The notes under the pieces are model-generated. The model ran no database searches. It was given only the letters and a program-made list of their open reading frames with translations, and was not told the DNA's origin. From positions 236,183-300,182 of the forward strand of contig NZ_JBGUAW010000006.1 in the NCBI RefSeq assembly GCF_041821045.1: a DNA stretch of 64,000 nt. The letters are read 5' to 3'. Source of the DNA: Thiohalorhabdus sp. Cl-TMA (lineage in GTDB: Bacteria > Pseudomonadota > Gammaproteobacteria > Thiohalorhabdales > Thiohalorhabdaceae). This document shows, in pieces, positions 43,430 through 53,471 of this stretch (positions are counted from its first letter, which is position 1; every line of letters begins with the position of its first letter). The position numbers and the translations under genes were made by a program.

Positions 43430-43907
43430 CTATTGCCCTTTCCCCTATTACAGGCAACGGAATCAACCCCGCCTCCTTTTGCCGTATCCCCTATGAACCG
43501 CGGCCGCACTCTTCGCTGTGGAGGTAGCCACAATTGCGCAAGGCTGCAAAGGACAAAAAAGATATTCGGCGGACAGTTCCGGGGACTTGCGGCGCAGCTG
43601 GGCCCTAGTGAAACGGGGCCGCGCCGAGGATTTCCTCGTAGACGGTACGCTCTTCCGGGGCCGCTGCAGAGGGATGCCTGCATAGGGGCCTACTCTATGG
43701 TCCCACCCGCTCGGGGGCCAGAAGGCGCCACACTGGACCGCCGCCACTACGGCGGCGCGCGAAACAGGCTCAACACCGTCAGCTGTCCGTGCAACGCTTC
43801 GGGGGCCTCCATCTTCGTCAACAGGCTGGGCCCGGCCCGGGCATTTGCTGTTCCCGTCCAGCCTCTCCCTCCTATACGTCCGACCGCGTCCTCCGGCCCG
43901 ATTCCGG
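43430..43907. other. Gene-free stretch between lipoprotein genes 2 and 3
   Basis: About 480 bp with no supported gene, RNA or repeat on either strand. It separates the terminator of the fusion gene from the third leader block and may be unrelated sequence trapped between the duplicated units. Confidence 0.5.
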
Positions 43908-44356
43908 GCCCGATCTCCCCTTCGCCTCCCTGCTCCAGCCCGTTGCGGACCACTGATTTCCTAGAAATTTCCGCACTCTAGGGGGAACCCTAATAAGTAT
44001 TGGGGAAAACCCCTAGACGCCCCCGAAAACCCATGAGAGTATGCGCTCACTTCCAGCTGATTCTCCGGTTTGCAAGGAACCCTGACCGAGAACCCTCGAC
44101 TCCTCGGATGCACTCTGCCTCTCCGGGTACGTCCCGGGCCCGGTTCGCGGCCTCCCTTGCAGCCCTTGCACGGGAATCGGACGGAACCGCCTCCAAGGGC
44201 GCTTTTACGAGCTATTCGATTTCTCCATTAACGGCAAAAGAGGCGCGAGCGGGCACGCCGTCCCGGACAGACCAGCACCCTGAATGGCCGTGCCCGAGCA
44301 GGGCATGGGAAACGAAAGCGTACGAAGAAAGGATGCACATGCTTAGAAAAAGTGGG
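43908..44356 (+). repeat. Duplicated leader block, copy in front of lipoprotein gene 3
   Basis: This block is the second copy of the sequence at 40351-40800, with scattered substitutions and small indels. It carries the tandem palindromes, the long leader and the identical start of the signal peptide coding region. Confidence 0.88.
43979..44015. promoter_or_regulatory. Tandem palindromes (copy 3) upstream of lipoprotein gene 3
   Basis: Site a TAGGGGGAACCCTA (43979-43992) and site b TTGGGGAAAACCCCTA (44000-44015) have centres 22 bp apart. Both are better palindromes here than in copies 1 and 2. The start codon lies about 330 bp downstream. Confidence 0.68.
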
Positions 44357-45718
44357 GGGAAACTGCTCGGAACAGCGGTGGTGGGGCTAGCCGTAGTTCT
44401 TTTGAGCGCATGCGGCGACGAAGAAGCCGTCAACGATTTCATCGACCAGAACGCGCCGGCCGACGAGCAGCAGGACAGCAGCGGCACCGACGGTTCCGGG
44501 AGCGACGGCTCCACAAGCGGTGACAGCTCCGATGGTGGGGACTCCGGCAGCGGGGATTCCGGTAGCGGGGATTCCGGTAGCGGGGATTCCAGTAGCGGGG
44601 ATTCCGGCAGCGGGGACTCCGGGGACGGAAGCGCCGCCATCGATTGCGGCACCAGCCCCTGTGTGGGTCCCGACCACCAGTACGCCAGCGTTCAGGCGGC
44701 GATTGACGCGGCGCCCGATGGTGGCTCGGTGGGCATTCAGGACGGGTCCTACACGCAGTGCGTGGTGATCCCGTCCAATAAGAGCCTGACCATCAAGGCC
44801 CTGAACGGCCGGCCGCACCTGCACTCCCGGCTCTGCGATCAGAAAGGGGTGGTGGTCAACTACTCCACGGGCAAGGTGGTGATCGAGGGCCTGGAGCTCT
44901 CCGACGCCGGCACTGACAAGGTCATCTGGCACCACGACAACACCGGCGCGCTGATCCTGCGCAACGTGGAGGTCCACAACGCCGGCATGGGGATCCTCGC
45001 CTCCACCAACTCCGAACGCCTGGAGATCCTCAACTCGGAGTTCTACGACACGGACGAGCCCACCCAGAACGGCCACCTGGTCTACGCCGGGCAGGTGAAG
45101 AATCTGGTTATCAAGGGCTCCTTCTTCCACAGCGCCCGCAACGGCCACATGATCAAGGCCAAGTCGGTGAACGTGGACATCGAGAACAACTACCTGCTCG
45201 ACAACTACGGCACCACGGCCAACCTCATCAACATCTGGGGCTGCGGCACCAACCGCGTGGTGGGCAACGCGATCGTCTCGGAGAACACCAGCGGCGCGGT
45301 GCAGGCCATGGACGTAACCGTGCGCAAGCGCTACGGCGACGTGAAGCCCTGCCCGGTGAACAACGCCGACATCACCATCGCCTATAACAGCTTCTGGAAG
45401 AAGGGCGAGACCCTGTGGTCGTCGCTGCTGCTCGATGTGTACGACATGGACAGCATGACCATCGAGAACAATCTGGTGACCAACGCCCGCCTGGTGAAGG
45501 ACGGAACCACTACCGGCGTCTACTGGTACCCCGGGGATTGGAACGGCAAGAACCAGAGCTATCCCGCGAACCAGTACCTGGACGACCTCCTCCATGTGGA
45601 ATCGGCGCCTTCCGCGGTCAGCTCGGAGCACCAGCCCACGGAGCAATACCAGCACCCCATGGCCACGGAGTCCCGGGACAACGCCTACAACATGGGCGCC
45701 TACAGCATCTCGCAGTAA
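44339..45718 (+). CDS. Secreted beta-helix lipoprotein with Gly/Ser/Asp linker (copy 3)
   Basis: The 459-residue protein has a signal peptide nearly identical to those of copies 1 and 2 and a lipobox LLSAC (Cys 25). A linker of Gly-Ser-Gly-Asp-Ser units follows (about 45-100), then a parallel beta-helix (about 115-459) with the same LINIWGCGTNRVVGNAIVSEN and YWYPGDWNGKN segments. It is closer to the helix of the fusion gene than to gene 1. Two helix-turn Cys residues near the start of the helix (CGTSPCVG) may form a disulfide. The function is unknown. Confidence 0.87.
   Translation: MLRKSGGKLLGTAVVGLAVVLLSACGDEEAVNDFIDQNAPADEQQDSSGTDGSGSDGSTSGDSSDGGDSGSGDSGSGDSGSGDSSSGDSGSGDSGDGSAAIDCGTSPCVGPDHQYASVQAAIDAAPDGGSVGIQDGSYTQCVVIPSNKSLTIKALNGRPHLHSRLCDQKGVVVNYSTGKVVIEGLELSDAGTDKVIWHHDNTGALILRNVEVHNAGMGILASTNSERLEILNSEFYDTDEPTQNGHLVYAGQVKNLVIKGSFFHSARNGHMIKAKSVNVDIENNYLLDNYGTTANLINIWGCGTNRVVGNAIVSENTSGAVQAMDVTVRKRYGDVKPCPVNNADITIAYNSFWKKGETLWSSLLLDVYDMDSMTIENNLVTNARLVKDGTTTGVYWYPGDWNGKNQSYPANQYLDDLLHVESAPSAVSSEHQPTEQYQHPMATESRDNAYNMGAYSISQ
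44537..44627 (+). repeat. Coding tandem repeat, 15-base unit
   Basis: Six units of the form GGGGAYTCCRGYAGC code for Gly-Asp-Ser-Gly-Ser. This is shorter than the 42-base unit of the fusion gene but has the same composition, so the linker is kept by type rather than by sequence. Confidence 0.88.
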
Positions 45719-45763
45719 GCGAATGCCGTTACCGGAACCGCATGGCTGAGCGGTAGCTACGAA

Positions 45764-45795
45764 AGGGGTCCGGGGCTTGCCCCGGGCCCTTCCTT
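45764..45795 (+). terminator. Possible terminator between lipoprotein genes 3 and 4
   Basis: A strong GC stem (GGTCCGGGGC with its near-complement) lies 46 bp after the stop of gene 3. The T-run is interrupted (CCTTCCTTT), so some read-through into gene 4 is likely, and gene 4 has no palindrome pair of its own. Confidence 0.5.
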
Positions 45796-45848
45796 TGTGG
45801 AGCGCCCCGCACCGCGGGGCCTCCGGATGCAATTCAGGAGAGACACGC

Positions 45849-47180
45849 ATGCTGCAAGGAAATGGGGGGAACCGGTACATTCCCGCGGGTGCGGTGGTCT
45901 TCGCCGCCCTGCTGATGACCGCCTGCGGGGATACGCTGGAAAACGCCGACGGCCTGAATGGCACCGGGGAGGAAAGCGACCAGACGGGACAGACGCCCAC
46001 GGGTGGAGGCGGCGACTCCGGAGGGTCCACCGACGCGGACCAGACCGATTCCGGGGACTCGGGCGGGGACGCCCAGGATCCGGGCACTGGCGATTCCGGG
46101 GACAACACCGACGGCAGCGAGGATCCGCCGAAGAGCGAGCCGGTGGAGGGCCAATCGGGGACCTGGATCAAACAGTCGCCACAGGCCGGTGCCGGCCAGC
46201 CGGACTACCGTCCCTACTCCGGGGTCACCGCCGGCAACGGTTTCGTCTACTACTGGGGAGGTGGCCACAAGACCCATCCGGGCAACGACGTGGACGCCTA
46301 CGACATCGCCAACAACCGCTGGATACAGCTCACCGAGGAGGAGAACTGGGAGAACGTCTGGCAATGGGACCACCTGACCCAGAGCGAAAAGGAGGCCATG
46401 GACGCAAGCCGCCGCGGCGGCTGGGAGGTGGACTTGCTGTCGCCGCGTGGCCGGCCGGTGACCAAGCATTCCTACGGCCAGATGGCCTGGTGGCCCGGCC
46501 ACGGCTACTGCCTGCTCAAGCAGCGGCTGTGGTGCTACGACCCGGAGAAGGGTGACACCGACGGCGCCTGGACCTCCTTGGCCAAGGACCCCTTCCCCTT
46601 CAACAACGAGGGCCAGATCGCCATCTGGGACCTCTCCTACGACCCGCAGCTGGATACGGTGGTGACGGTGGCCGGCAGCGGCTACAGCCAGCGCGCCTGG
46701 GCCTACAACCCGCAGACCGGCGCCTGGGATACGGTAGTCACGGGGGCTTCCACGGGAGAGAAGTATTCCGAGGTGTACAGCGCTCTCAACCCGGAGACGG
46801 GCTGGAGCGTAGTCTACGCCCAGAGCCGCTGGCTGCAGATGAACTTCCGCACCGGCGAGGTGAAGCAGATGGCCCAGCTGCGCTACAACGGCCAGCGTGT
46901 GGGAGCCTCCCTGTCCATGGAGTGGTCCCCCGAGCTGGGCAAGGTCCTGGTGGCCAAGAATGTGGACGGCCGCCTGCGCATGTGGACTTATAACCCCGGC
47001 AGCGACCGCTGGGCGACCTTCGAGCTGGCGGGCGAGGGGCCGGCGAACGCCCACGGCAAGTGGGACACCCTGGCCCGGGATCCCCAGACCGGCGTATACG
47101 TGTTCCTCGCGAAGGAGAACGAGAACGCCAATGAAGGGCAGACCCCCGAGACCTGGACCTTCCACCTGTCCGGGGAATAG
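45849..47180 (+). CDS. Kelch-like propeller lipoprotein (copy 4)
   Basis: The 443-residue protein has a lipobox LMTAC (Cys 26), an acidic Gly/Asp/Thr linker (about 35-105) and a Kelch/galactose-oxidase-like propeller (about 115-443). The propeller is nearly identical over long stretches to that of the fusion gene (DYRPYSGVTAGNGFVYYWGG and GGWEVDLLSPRGRPVTKHSY). It has no beta-helix. ATG 45849 follows AGGAGA by eight bases. It is 130 bp after gene 3 with a weak terminator between, so the two may be made together and provide as separate proteins what gene 2 joins. Confidence 0.87.
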   Translation: MLQGNGGNRYIPAGAVVFAALLMTACGDTLENADGLNGTGEESDQTGQTPTGGGGDSGGSTDADQTDSGDSGGDAQDPGTGDSGDNTDGSEDPPKSEPVEGQSGTWIKQSPQAGAGQPDYRPYSGVTAGNGFVYYWGGGHKTHPGNDVDAYDIANNRWIQLTEEENWENVWQWDHLTQSEKEAMDASRRGGWEVDLLSPRGRPVTKHSYGQMAWWPGHGYCLLKQRLWCYDPEKGDTDGAWTSLAKDPFPFNNEGQIAIWDLSYDPQLDTVVTVAGSGYSQRAWAYNPQTGAWDTVVTGASTGEKYSEVYSALNPETGWSVVYAQSRWLQMNFRTGEVKQMAQLRYNGQRVGASLSMEWSPELGKVLVAKNVDGRLRMWTYNPGSDRWATFELAGEGPANAHGKWDTLARDPQTGVYVFLAKENENANEGQTPETWTFHLSGE

Positions 47181-47210
47181 CTGCCGCCAAACCGCGCTCA
47201 CGCGGCCGAC

Positions 47211-47240
47211 GGCCCGGGTCCTTGTACCCGGGCCTTTTTT
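47211..47240 (+). terminator. Intrinsic terminator after the Kelch lipoprotein gene
   Basis: Arms GGCCCGGGT and ACCCGGGCC around CCTTGT, followed by six T residues, 30 bp after the stop. It closes the lipoprotein array. Confidence 0.93.
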
Positions 47241-47303
47241 GTAAGGAGCCTCCCCCGCGAGCCCGATTGCCCCACCAACCGGATACCCCGGCCTCAAAGG
47301 AGA

Positions 47304-48134
47304 TCAGGACCCGGAGGACCGGCCCCCGCCAGCCACTGCACAGAAAAGGCCATGGGCCCATTCGTTTGCCATCTTCCGGTTGCCGGCGTAAATCACCGGC
47401 AGCGCGGGGTGCCGGGCGCTGATTCCTGCCAGCGCACGCGCCACCCGGGCGGCCGGCCACGGGTCCACCCGGCGGGGGTCCAGGAAATCTCCGTACTGGG
47501 CCTCCACCACCACCGCCGAATGGGGAACGGCTGCCAACCTGTCCAGTTGCTCGTGCAGGGCTTCCAGATCATCGAGCTCTCCGAGGAAGCCGGTGAAGGT
47601 CTTGCGCGCCACAAGGGCGCGGAACCGACCGTCCCGGACCAGGGCATAGGTCCCGGCCTCGAGCGGTTCCCGTCGGATATCGGCCCCCTGGAACCGCCAG
47701 GGGCGCCGCTCGTCGGCATCCACTACCAGTTCCAAAGGCGTCCCGGCGAAGAGCCCGGTGCGGCCCTTGGTTCGATGGGCATGCACCGTCTCGGGAACCC
47801 GGAAGAAGATCTGTTCGTACTCCCCCTCCTTGCTCTTGTAGCGTTTGGTGACGAAGAGAAACTCGCAGTGACGCCGTTCGGCGCGCTCCAGGGTGACGGA
47901 TATTTTCTTGCCCCGCGGCCTGAACGAGGCCACGGGAACGCACTCCTCCACCTTCCGGTATTCCTCGGGCGGCGGCTCCTCTTCGCGTAGGCAGAACACG
48001 GCGGCCTGGGGCTCCGGCCAGGGCTCCTTGGTGCGGAGGGCGATTGCCAGCCGGCCCTCCTGCTCCACCGTGATCCGATAGGGGAAGCTGGAATTTTCCA
48101 GATGTTCAAGGTGCCAAAGGTTATTCCGGCTCAT
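47304..48134 (-). CDS. ERCC4-fold nuclease-like protein with altered active site
   Basis: The 276-residue protein has an ERCC4/XPF-type domain in its C-terminal half: YALVRDGRFRALVARKTFTGFLGELDDLEALHEQ, then AVVVEAQYGDFLDPRRV and the closing VIYAGNRKMANEWAHGLF. In active members the metal-binding motif is ERKxxxD; here the Glu is Ala (ARKTFTGF), so cleavage may be lost. The N-terminal half is not recognised. It is a single gene convergent with the lipoprotein array. A role in DNA binding or repair is plausible but unproven. Confidence 0.65.
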   Translation of the reverse strand: MSRNNLWHLEHLENSSFPYRITVEQEGRLAIALRTKEPWPEPQAAVFCLREEEPPPEEYRKVEECVPVASFRPRGKKISVTLERAERRHCEFLFVTKRYKSKEGEYEQIFFRVPETVHAHRTKGRTGLFAGTPLELVVDADERRPWRFQGADIRREPLEAGTYALVRDGRFRALVARKTFTGFLGELDDLEALHEQLDRLAAVPHSAVVVEAQYGDFLDPRRVDPWPAARVARALAGISARHPALPVIYAGNRKMANEWAHGLFCAVAGGGRSSGS

Positions 48135-48380
48135 GGTACCCCCGGCTTTCCTGGGGAAAGGCCGTACCCGGTACCGGTACCGGCCCGCCGGTACTGGCTG
48201 GCATGTTTTCTTTATGTTCTCATAATACTTGCTTTCCAGAACGCCGTCCCGGCCATGGCTGTTTTCAAACGCGCACCTTTCCCGTACTTTCTCGCGTGGC
48301 CTGCGTGACTAATCCCGCCAGGGCCGGAAGGGGGCCCGGGGCACAACATTCATCCCTGAAACCCTTTGGAGAAACGGTTC

Positions 48381-50363
48381 ATGGGAAAGGAAGGCGGCTA
48401 CTCCGCCGATGACATCACGGTTCTCGAGGGATTGGACCCGGTCCGCAAGCGGCCGGGCATGTACACGGAGACCTCGTCCCCCAACCACATCATCCAGGAG
48501 GTGGTGGACAATGCCGCCGACGAGGCGCTGGGCGGCCACGCCTCCGTAATCCGGGTAATCCTGCACGCGGACGGCTCCGTCTCCGTGGAGGACGACGGCC
48601 GCGGCATCCCGGTGGAGATGCACAAAGCCCAGAACAAGCCCGCAGTAGAGGTAATCCTCACCACCCTCCATGCCGGCGGCAAATTCAAGAAGGGCGCGGA
48701 CAGCGTCTACGGGATTTCCGGCGGGCTGCACGGCGTGGGGGTGGCGGTGACCAACGCCCTGTCCCACCGCCTGGAGGTGACCGTCAAGCGGGGCAGCGCC
48801 GTCCATCGCATGGCCTTCTCCGGCGGGGAAGTGACGGAGGCCCTGGCCCAGACCGATACCGTGGGCAAGCGCACTACCGGCACCACCATCCGGGTCTGGC
48901 CCGACGGCTCCTACTTCGACGACGAGCGGATCCTGCTGGCGCCCCTGCAACGCCTGCTGCGCACCAAGGCCATCCTCCTGCCGGGCCTCCACGTGGAGCT
49001 GGTCCGCGAACAGCCGAACGACGATCCGCTGGTAGAGGCGTGGCAGTACGAGAACGGCATGGCCCAATACCTGGAGGAGCTGCTCGACGGCCGCGATACC
49101 GTGTGCCCGGTCTACGCCGCCGGCCGCTTCTACGATCCGGCGACGAACGGCGGCGACTTCCAGCCCGGCGAGGGCGCTGATTGGGCCATTACCTGGGTGA
49201 GCGAGGGCGCGGGACTGGGCGAATCCTTCGTCAACCTCATCCCCACCGCCCAGGGCGGCACCCACGTCAACGGCCTACGCACCGGGGCCACGGAGGCCAT
49301 CCGGGCCTTCGCCGAGCACCACCAGCTTTTGCCGCGAGGCGTCAAGCTGGCCCCCGAGGACATCTGGAGCCGGGCCTGCTTCCTGCTCTCCGCCAAGCTG
49401 CTGGATCCCCAGTTCCAGGGCCAGGTGAAGGAGAAGCTCACCTCCCGGGAGGCGGCCAAGCTGGTGACCACCCTGTTCCGGGACCGCTTCGAGCTGTGGC
49501 TGAACGAGAACCCGGAGGCGGGCAAGGCCATCACCGAGCTGGCTATCGCCGCGGCGCGGGAGCGCCAGCAGGCCAACAAGAAGTCCGCCAAGAAGCGCGG
49601 CGGTTCCCTGGCCACGCTGCCCGGCAAGCTCACCGACTGCGAGTCCGACGACCCGGCCCGCAACGAGCTGTTCATCGTCGAGGGGGACTCGGCGGGCGGC
49701 AGCGCCAAGCAGGCCCGGGATCGGGACACCCAGGCGGTGCTGCCCCTGCGCGGCAAGGTACTGAACACCTGGGAGGTGGACAGCGTCGAGCTCTACGGCA
49801 ACCGGGAGGTGCACGACATCGCCGTTTCCATCGGCGTGGACCCCCATGGCTTCGAGGACGAGGCGGACCTCTCCGGCTTGCGCTACGGCAAGATCGTGAT
49901 CCTCGCCGACGCCGACGTGGACGGCGCCCATATCCAGGCCCTGCTCATCGGCCTGTTCCTGCGCCACTTCCCCAAGATCATCGAGCGCGGCCATCTGTTC
50001 GTCGCCCATCCGCCGCTATTCCGCCTCGACATCCCGTCCCAGGGCAAGGGCAAGCCGGCGCGCAAGATCTACGTGCTCGACGAGCAGGAGAAGGCGGCCA
50101 CCCTGGAGAAGCTGGCCGACGAGGGCGTGGATCCCGAGAAGGTGAAGGCCTACCGCTTCAAGGGCCTCGGCGAGATGAACTCCGAGCAGCTCTGGGAGAC
50201 CGTGCTTTCCCCCGATACCCGGCGCCTGCTGCCCCTGTTCGTCCCGGAGGACGAGGAGGAGGAGACCTGGAACGAAGTGAACCGCTGCCTCGGCAAGCGC
50301 GAGGCGGCAGCCCGCCGGGCCTGGATCGAGGCCAACGGCGACCAGGTGGAGGCGGATATCTGA
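48381..50363 (+). CDS. parE: DNA topoisomerase IV subunit B
   Basis: The 660-residue protein has the GHKL ATPase signatures VVDNAADEALGG, DDGRGIP and GGLHGVGVAVTNALS. The TOPRIM motifs FIVEGDSAGGSAKQARDR and ILADADVDGAHIQALL and the end motif KAYRFKGLGEMNSEQLWET follow. The length fits ParE rather than GyrB, and parC follows. ATG 48381 lies nine bases after GGAGAAAC; a TTG at 48366 overlaps that box. It forms topoisomerase IV with ParC and separates linked daughter chromosomes. Confidence 0.96.
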   Translation: MGKEGGYSADDITVLEGLDPVRKRPGMYTETSSPNHIIQEVVDNAADEALGGHASVIRVILHADGSVSVEDDGRGIPVEMHKAQNKPAVEVILTTLHAGGKFKKGADSVYGISGGLHGVGVAVTNALSHRLEVTVKRGSAVHRMAFSGGEVTEALAQTDTVGKRTTGTTIRVWPDGSYFDDERILLAPLQRLLRTKAILLPGLHVELVREQPNDDPLVEAWQYENGMAQYLEELLDGRDTVCPVYAAGRFYDPATNGGDFQPGEGADWAITWVSEGAGLGESFVNLIPTAQGGTHVNGLRTGATEAIRAFAEHHQLLPRGVKLAPEDIWSRACFLLSAKLLDPQFQGQVKEKLTSREAAKLVTTLFRDRFELWLNENPEAGKAITELAIAAARERQQANKKSAKKRGGSLATLPGKLTDCESDDPARNELFIVEGDSAGGSAKQARDRDTQAVLPLRGKVLNTWEVDSVELYGNREVHDIAVSIGVDPHGFEDEADLSGLRYGKIVILADADVDGAHIQALLIGLFLRHFPKIIERGHLFVAHPPLFRLDIPSQGKGKPARKIYVLDEQEKAATLEKLADEGVDPEKVKAYRFKGLGEMNSEQLWETVLSPDTRRLLPLFVPEDEEEETWNEVNRCLGKREAAARRAWIEANGDQVEADI

Positions 50364-50383
50364 AGCGTGGCAGGGAGGGTGCC

Positions 50384-50456
50384 CGTAGGAGCGGCCTCCC
50401 GGCGGCGACCCCCTTCGGGCGCCTCTACGGGGCGCGGCGGGGACGAGGCTCCTACG
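50384..50456. repeat. REP-like inverted repeat between parE and parC
   Basis: The ends CGTAGGAGC (50384-50392) and GCTCCTACG (50448-50456) are perfectly complementary. Between them, CCC-CTTCGG-GCG-type sequence can form an inner stem. The GTAGGAGCGGC start is typical of dispersed REP elements in pseudomonad-type genomes. Only one copy was seen here. Confidence 0.6.
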
Positions 50457-50508
50457 AACGACCGGATGTTTGCCGCATTCTCTGAGAAGGCATTAACGAG
50501 GCATTCCC

Positions 50509-52806
<2,298 letters not shown>

Positions 52807-52839
52807 ATCAGTCAAAGTTCCTCAAGTAATATGTGTATC

Positions 52840-53276
52840 GTCCACCGGTTCTTGGACACCAGGGGTTTTGTTCAAGCGGCCATACCGGGCTGATGGGCCC
52901 GGCGGACTTCAGCCCGTGACCGATGACCGTGGCGCTGGATCAGCCACTGCTCGTTGCAGAGCTGCCGCCATTGCTCAAGTTGTTCGTTCAGCTCCTCGAG
53001 GGTTCGGCGGTCATGGAGCCATAGGAACTGGTCCTTTAGGGTACGGAAGAACCGCTCGGTGACATCCAGCTCCCGGCTCAGGGTATTGAGGTCCGCACCC
53101 TGCAGCAGACGCAGCACCGCCTAGGTCTTGCGCTTGCTGGAGAAACGACCCTTGTCCTTCTTCACTTGGACTGTGGGCTGGCTCATGGGCACCTCCTTCG
53201 CTGTTGCCAGCAAGGGGATGAACCCAATCACTCAACCGGGGACCTTGCCCCAGGGCGGTGTCCAATCCAACCGGGG
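52840..53276. mobile_element. Deletion-derivative insertion sequence with inverted ends
   Basis: The left end (CCACCGGTTCTTGGACACC near 52843-52861) and the right end (GGTGTCCAATCCAACCGG near 53257-53274) are imperfect inverted repeats sharing CCGGTT and TTGGACACC. Between them is only 0.4 kb with a broken transposase, so it cannot move by itself. It lies between parC and the acyltransferase gene. Confidence 0.6.
52872..53186 (-). pseudogene. IS3-type transposase remnant with stop codon and internal deletion
   Basis: From an ATG at 53186 with a good AAGGAGG box the frame reads MSQPTVQVKKDKGRFSSKRKT, then an amber stop, then AVLRLLQGADLNTLSRELDVT, a typical N-terminal helix-turn-helix. It passes directly into the C-terminal end of a DDE integrase core (ERFFRTLKDQFLWLHDRRTL and NEQWLIQRHGHRSRAE). 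The DDE catalytic part is deleted in frame. Confidence 0.8.
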
Positions 53277-53471
53277 GGGGTGCGGGGACATCGAGCCTGC
53301 CCCGACACTAAATTAGGTTGGCGGGCGGATCGTTAAACTTGCAATTGGCATGATGCCGCGCTCCGGAGAATATTCCCGCCTATACGATGGAAAAAGCAGT
53401 TTTGGCTACTATGGGGGGTTCACCGGGCGAGTGTCACATCCGGCCTTCCCGGGAATCCGTCAAGTGGGCGG

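Noticed and set aside
44000..44338. 113-codon N-terminal extension of lipoprotein gene 3
   Set aside because: It would start inside the palindrome and precede a signal peptide; the aligned extension in gene 2 is out of frame with its lipoprotein.
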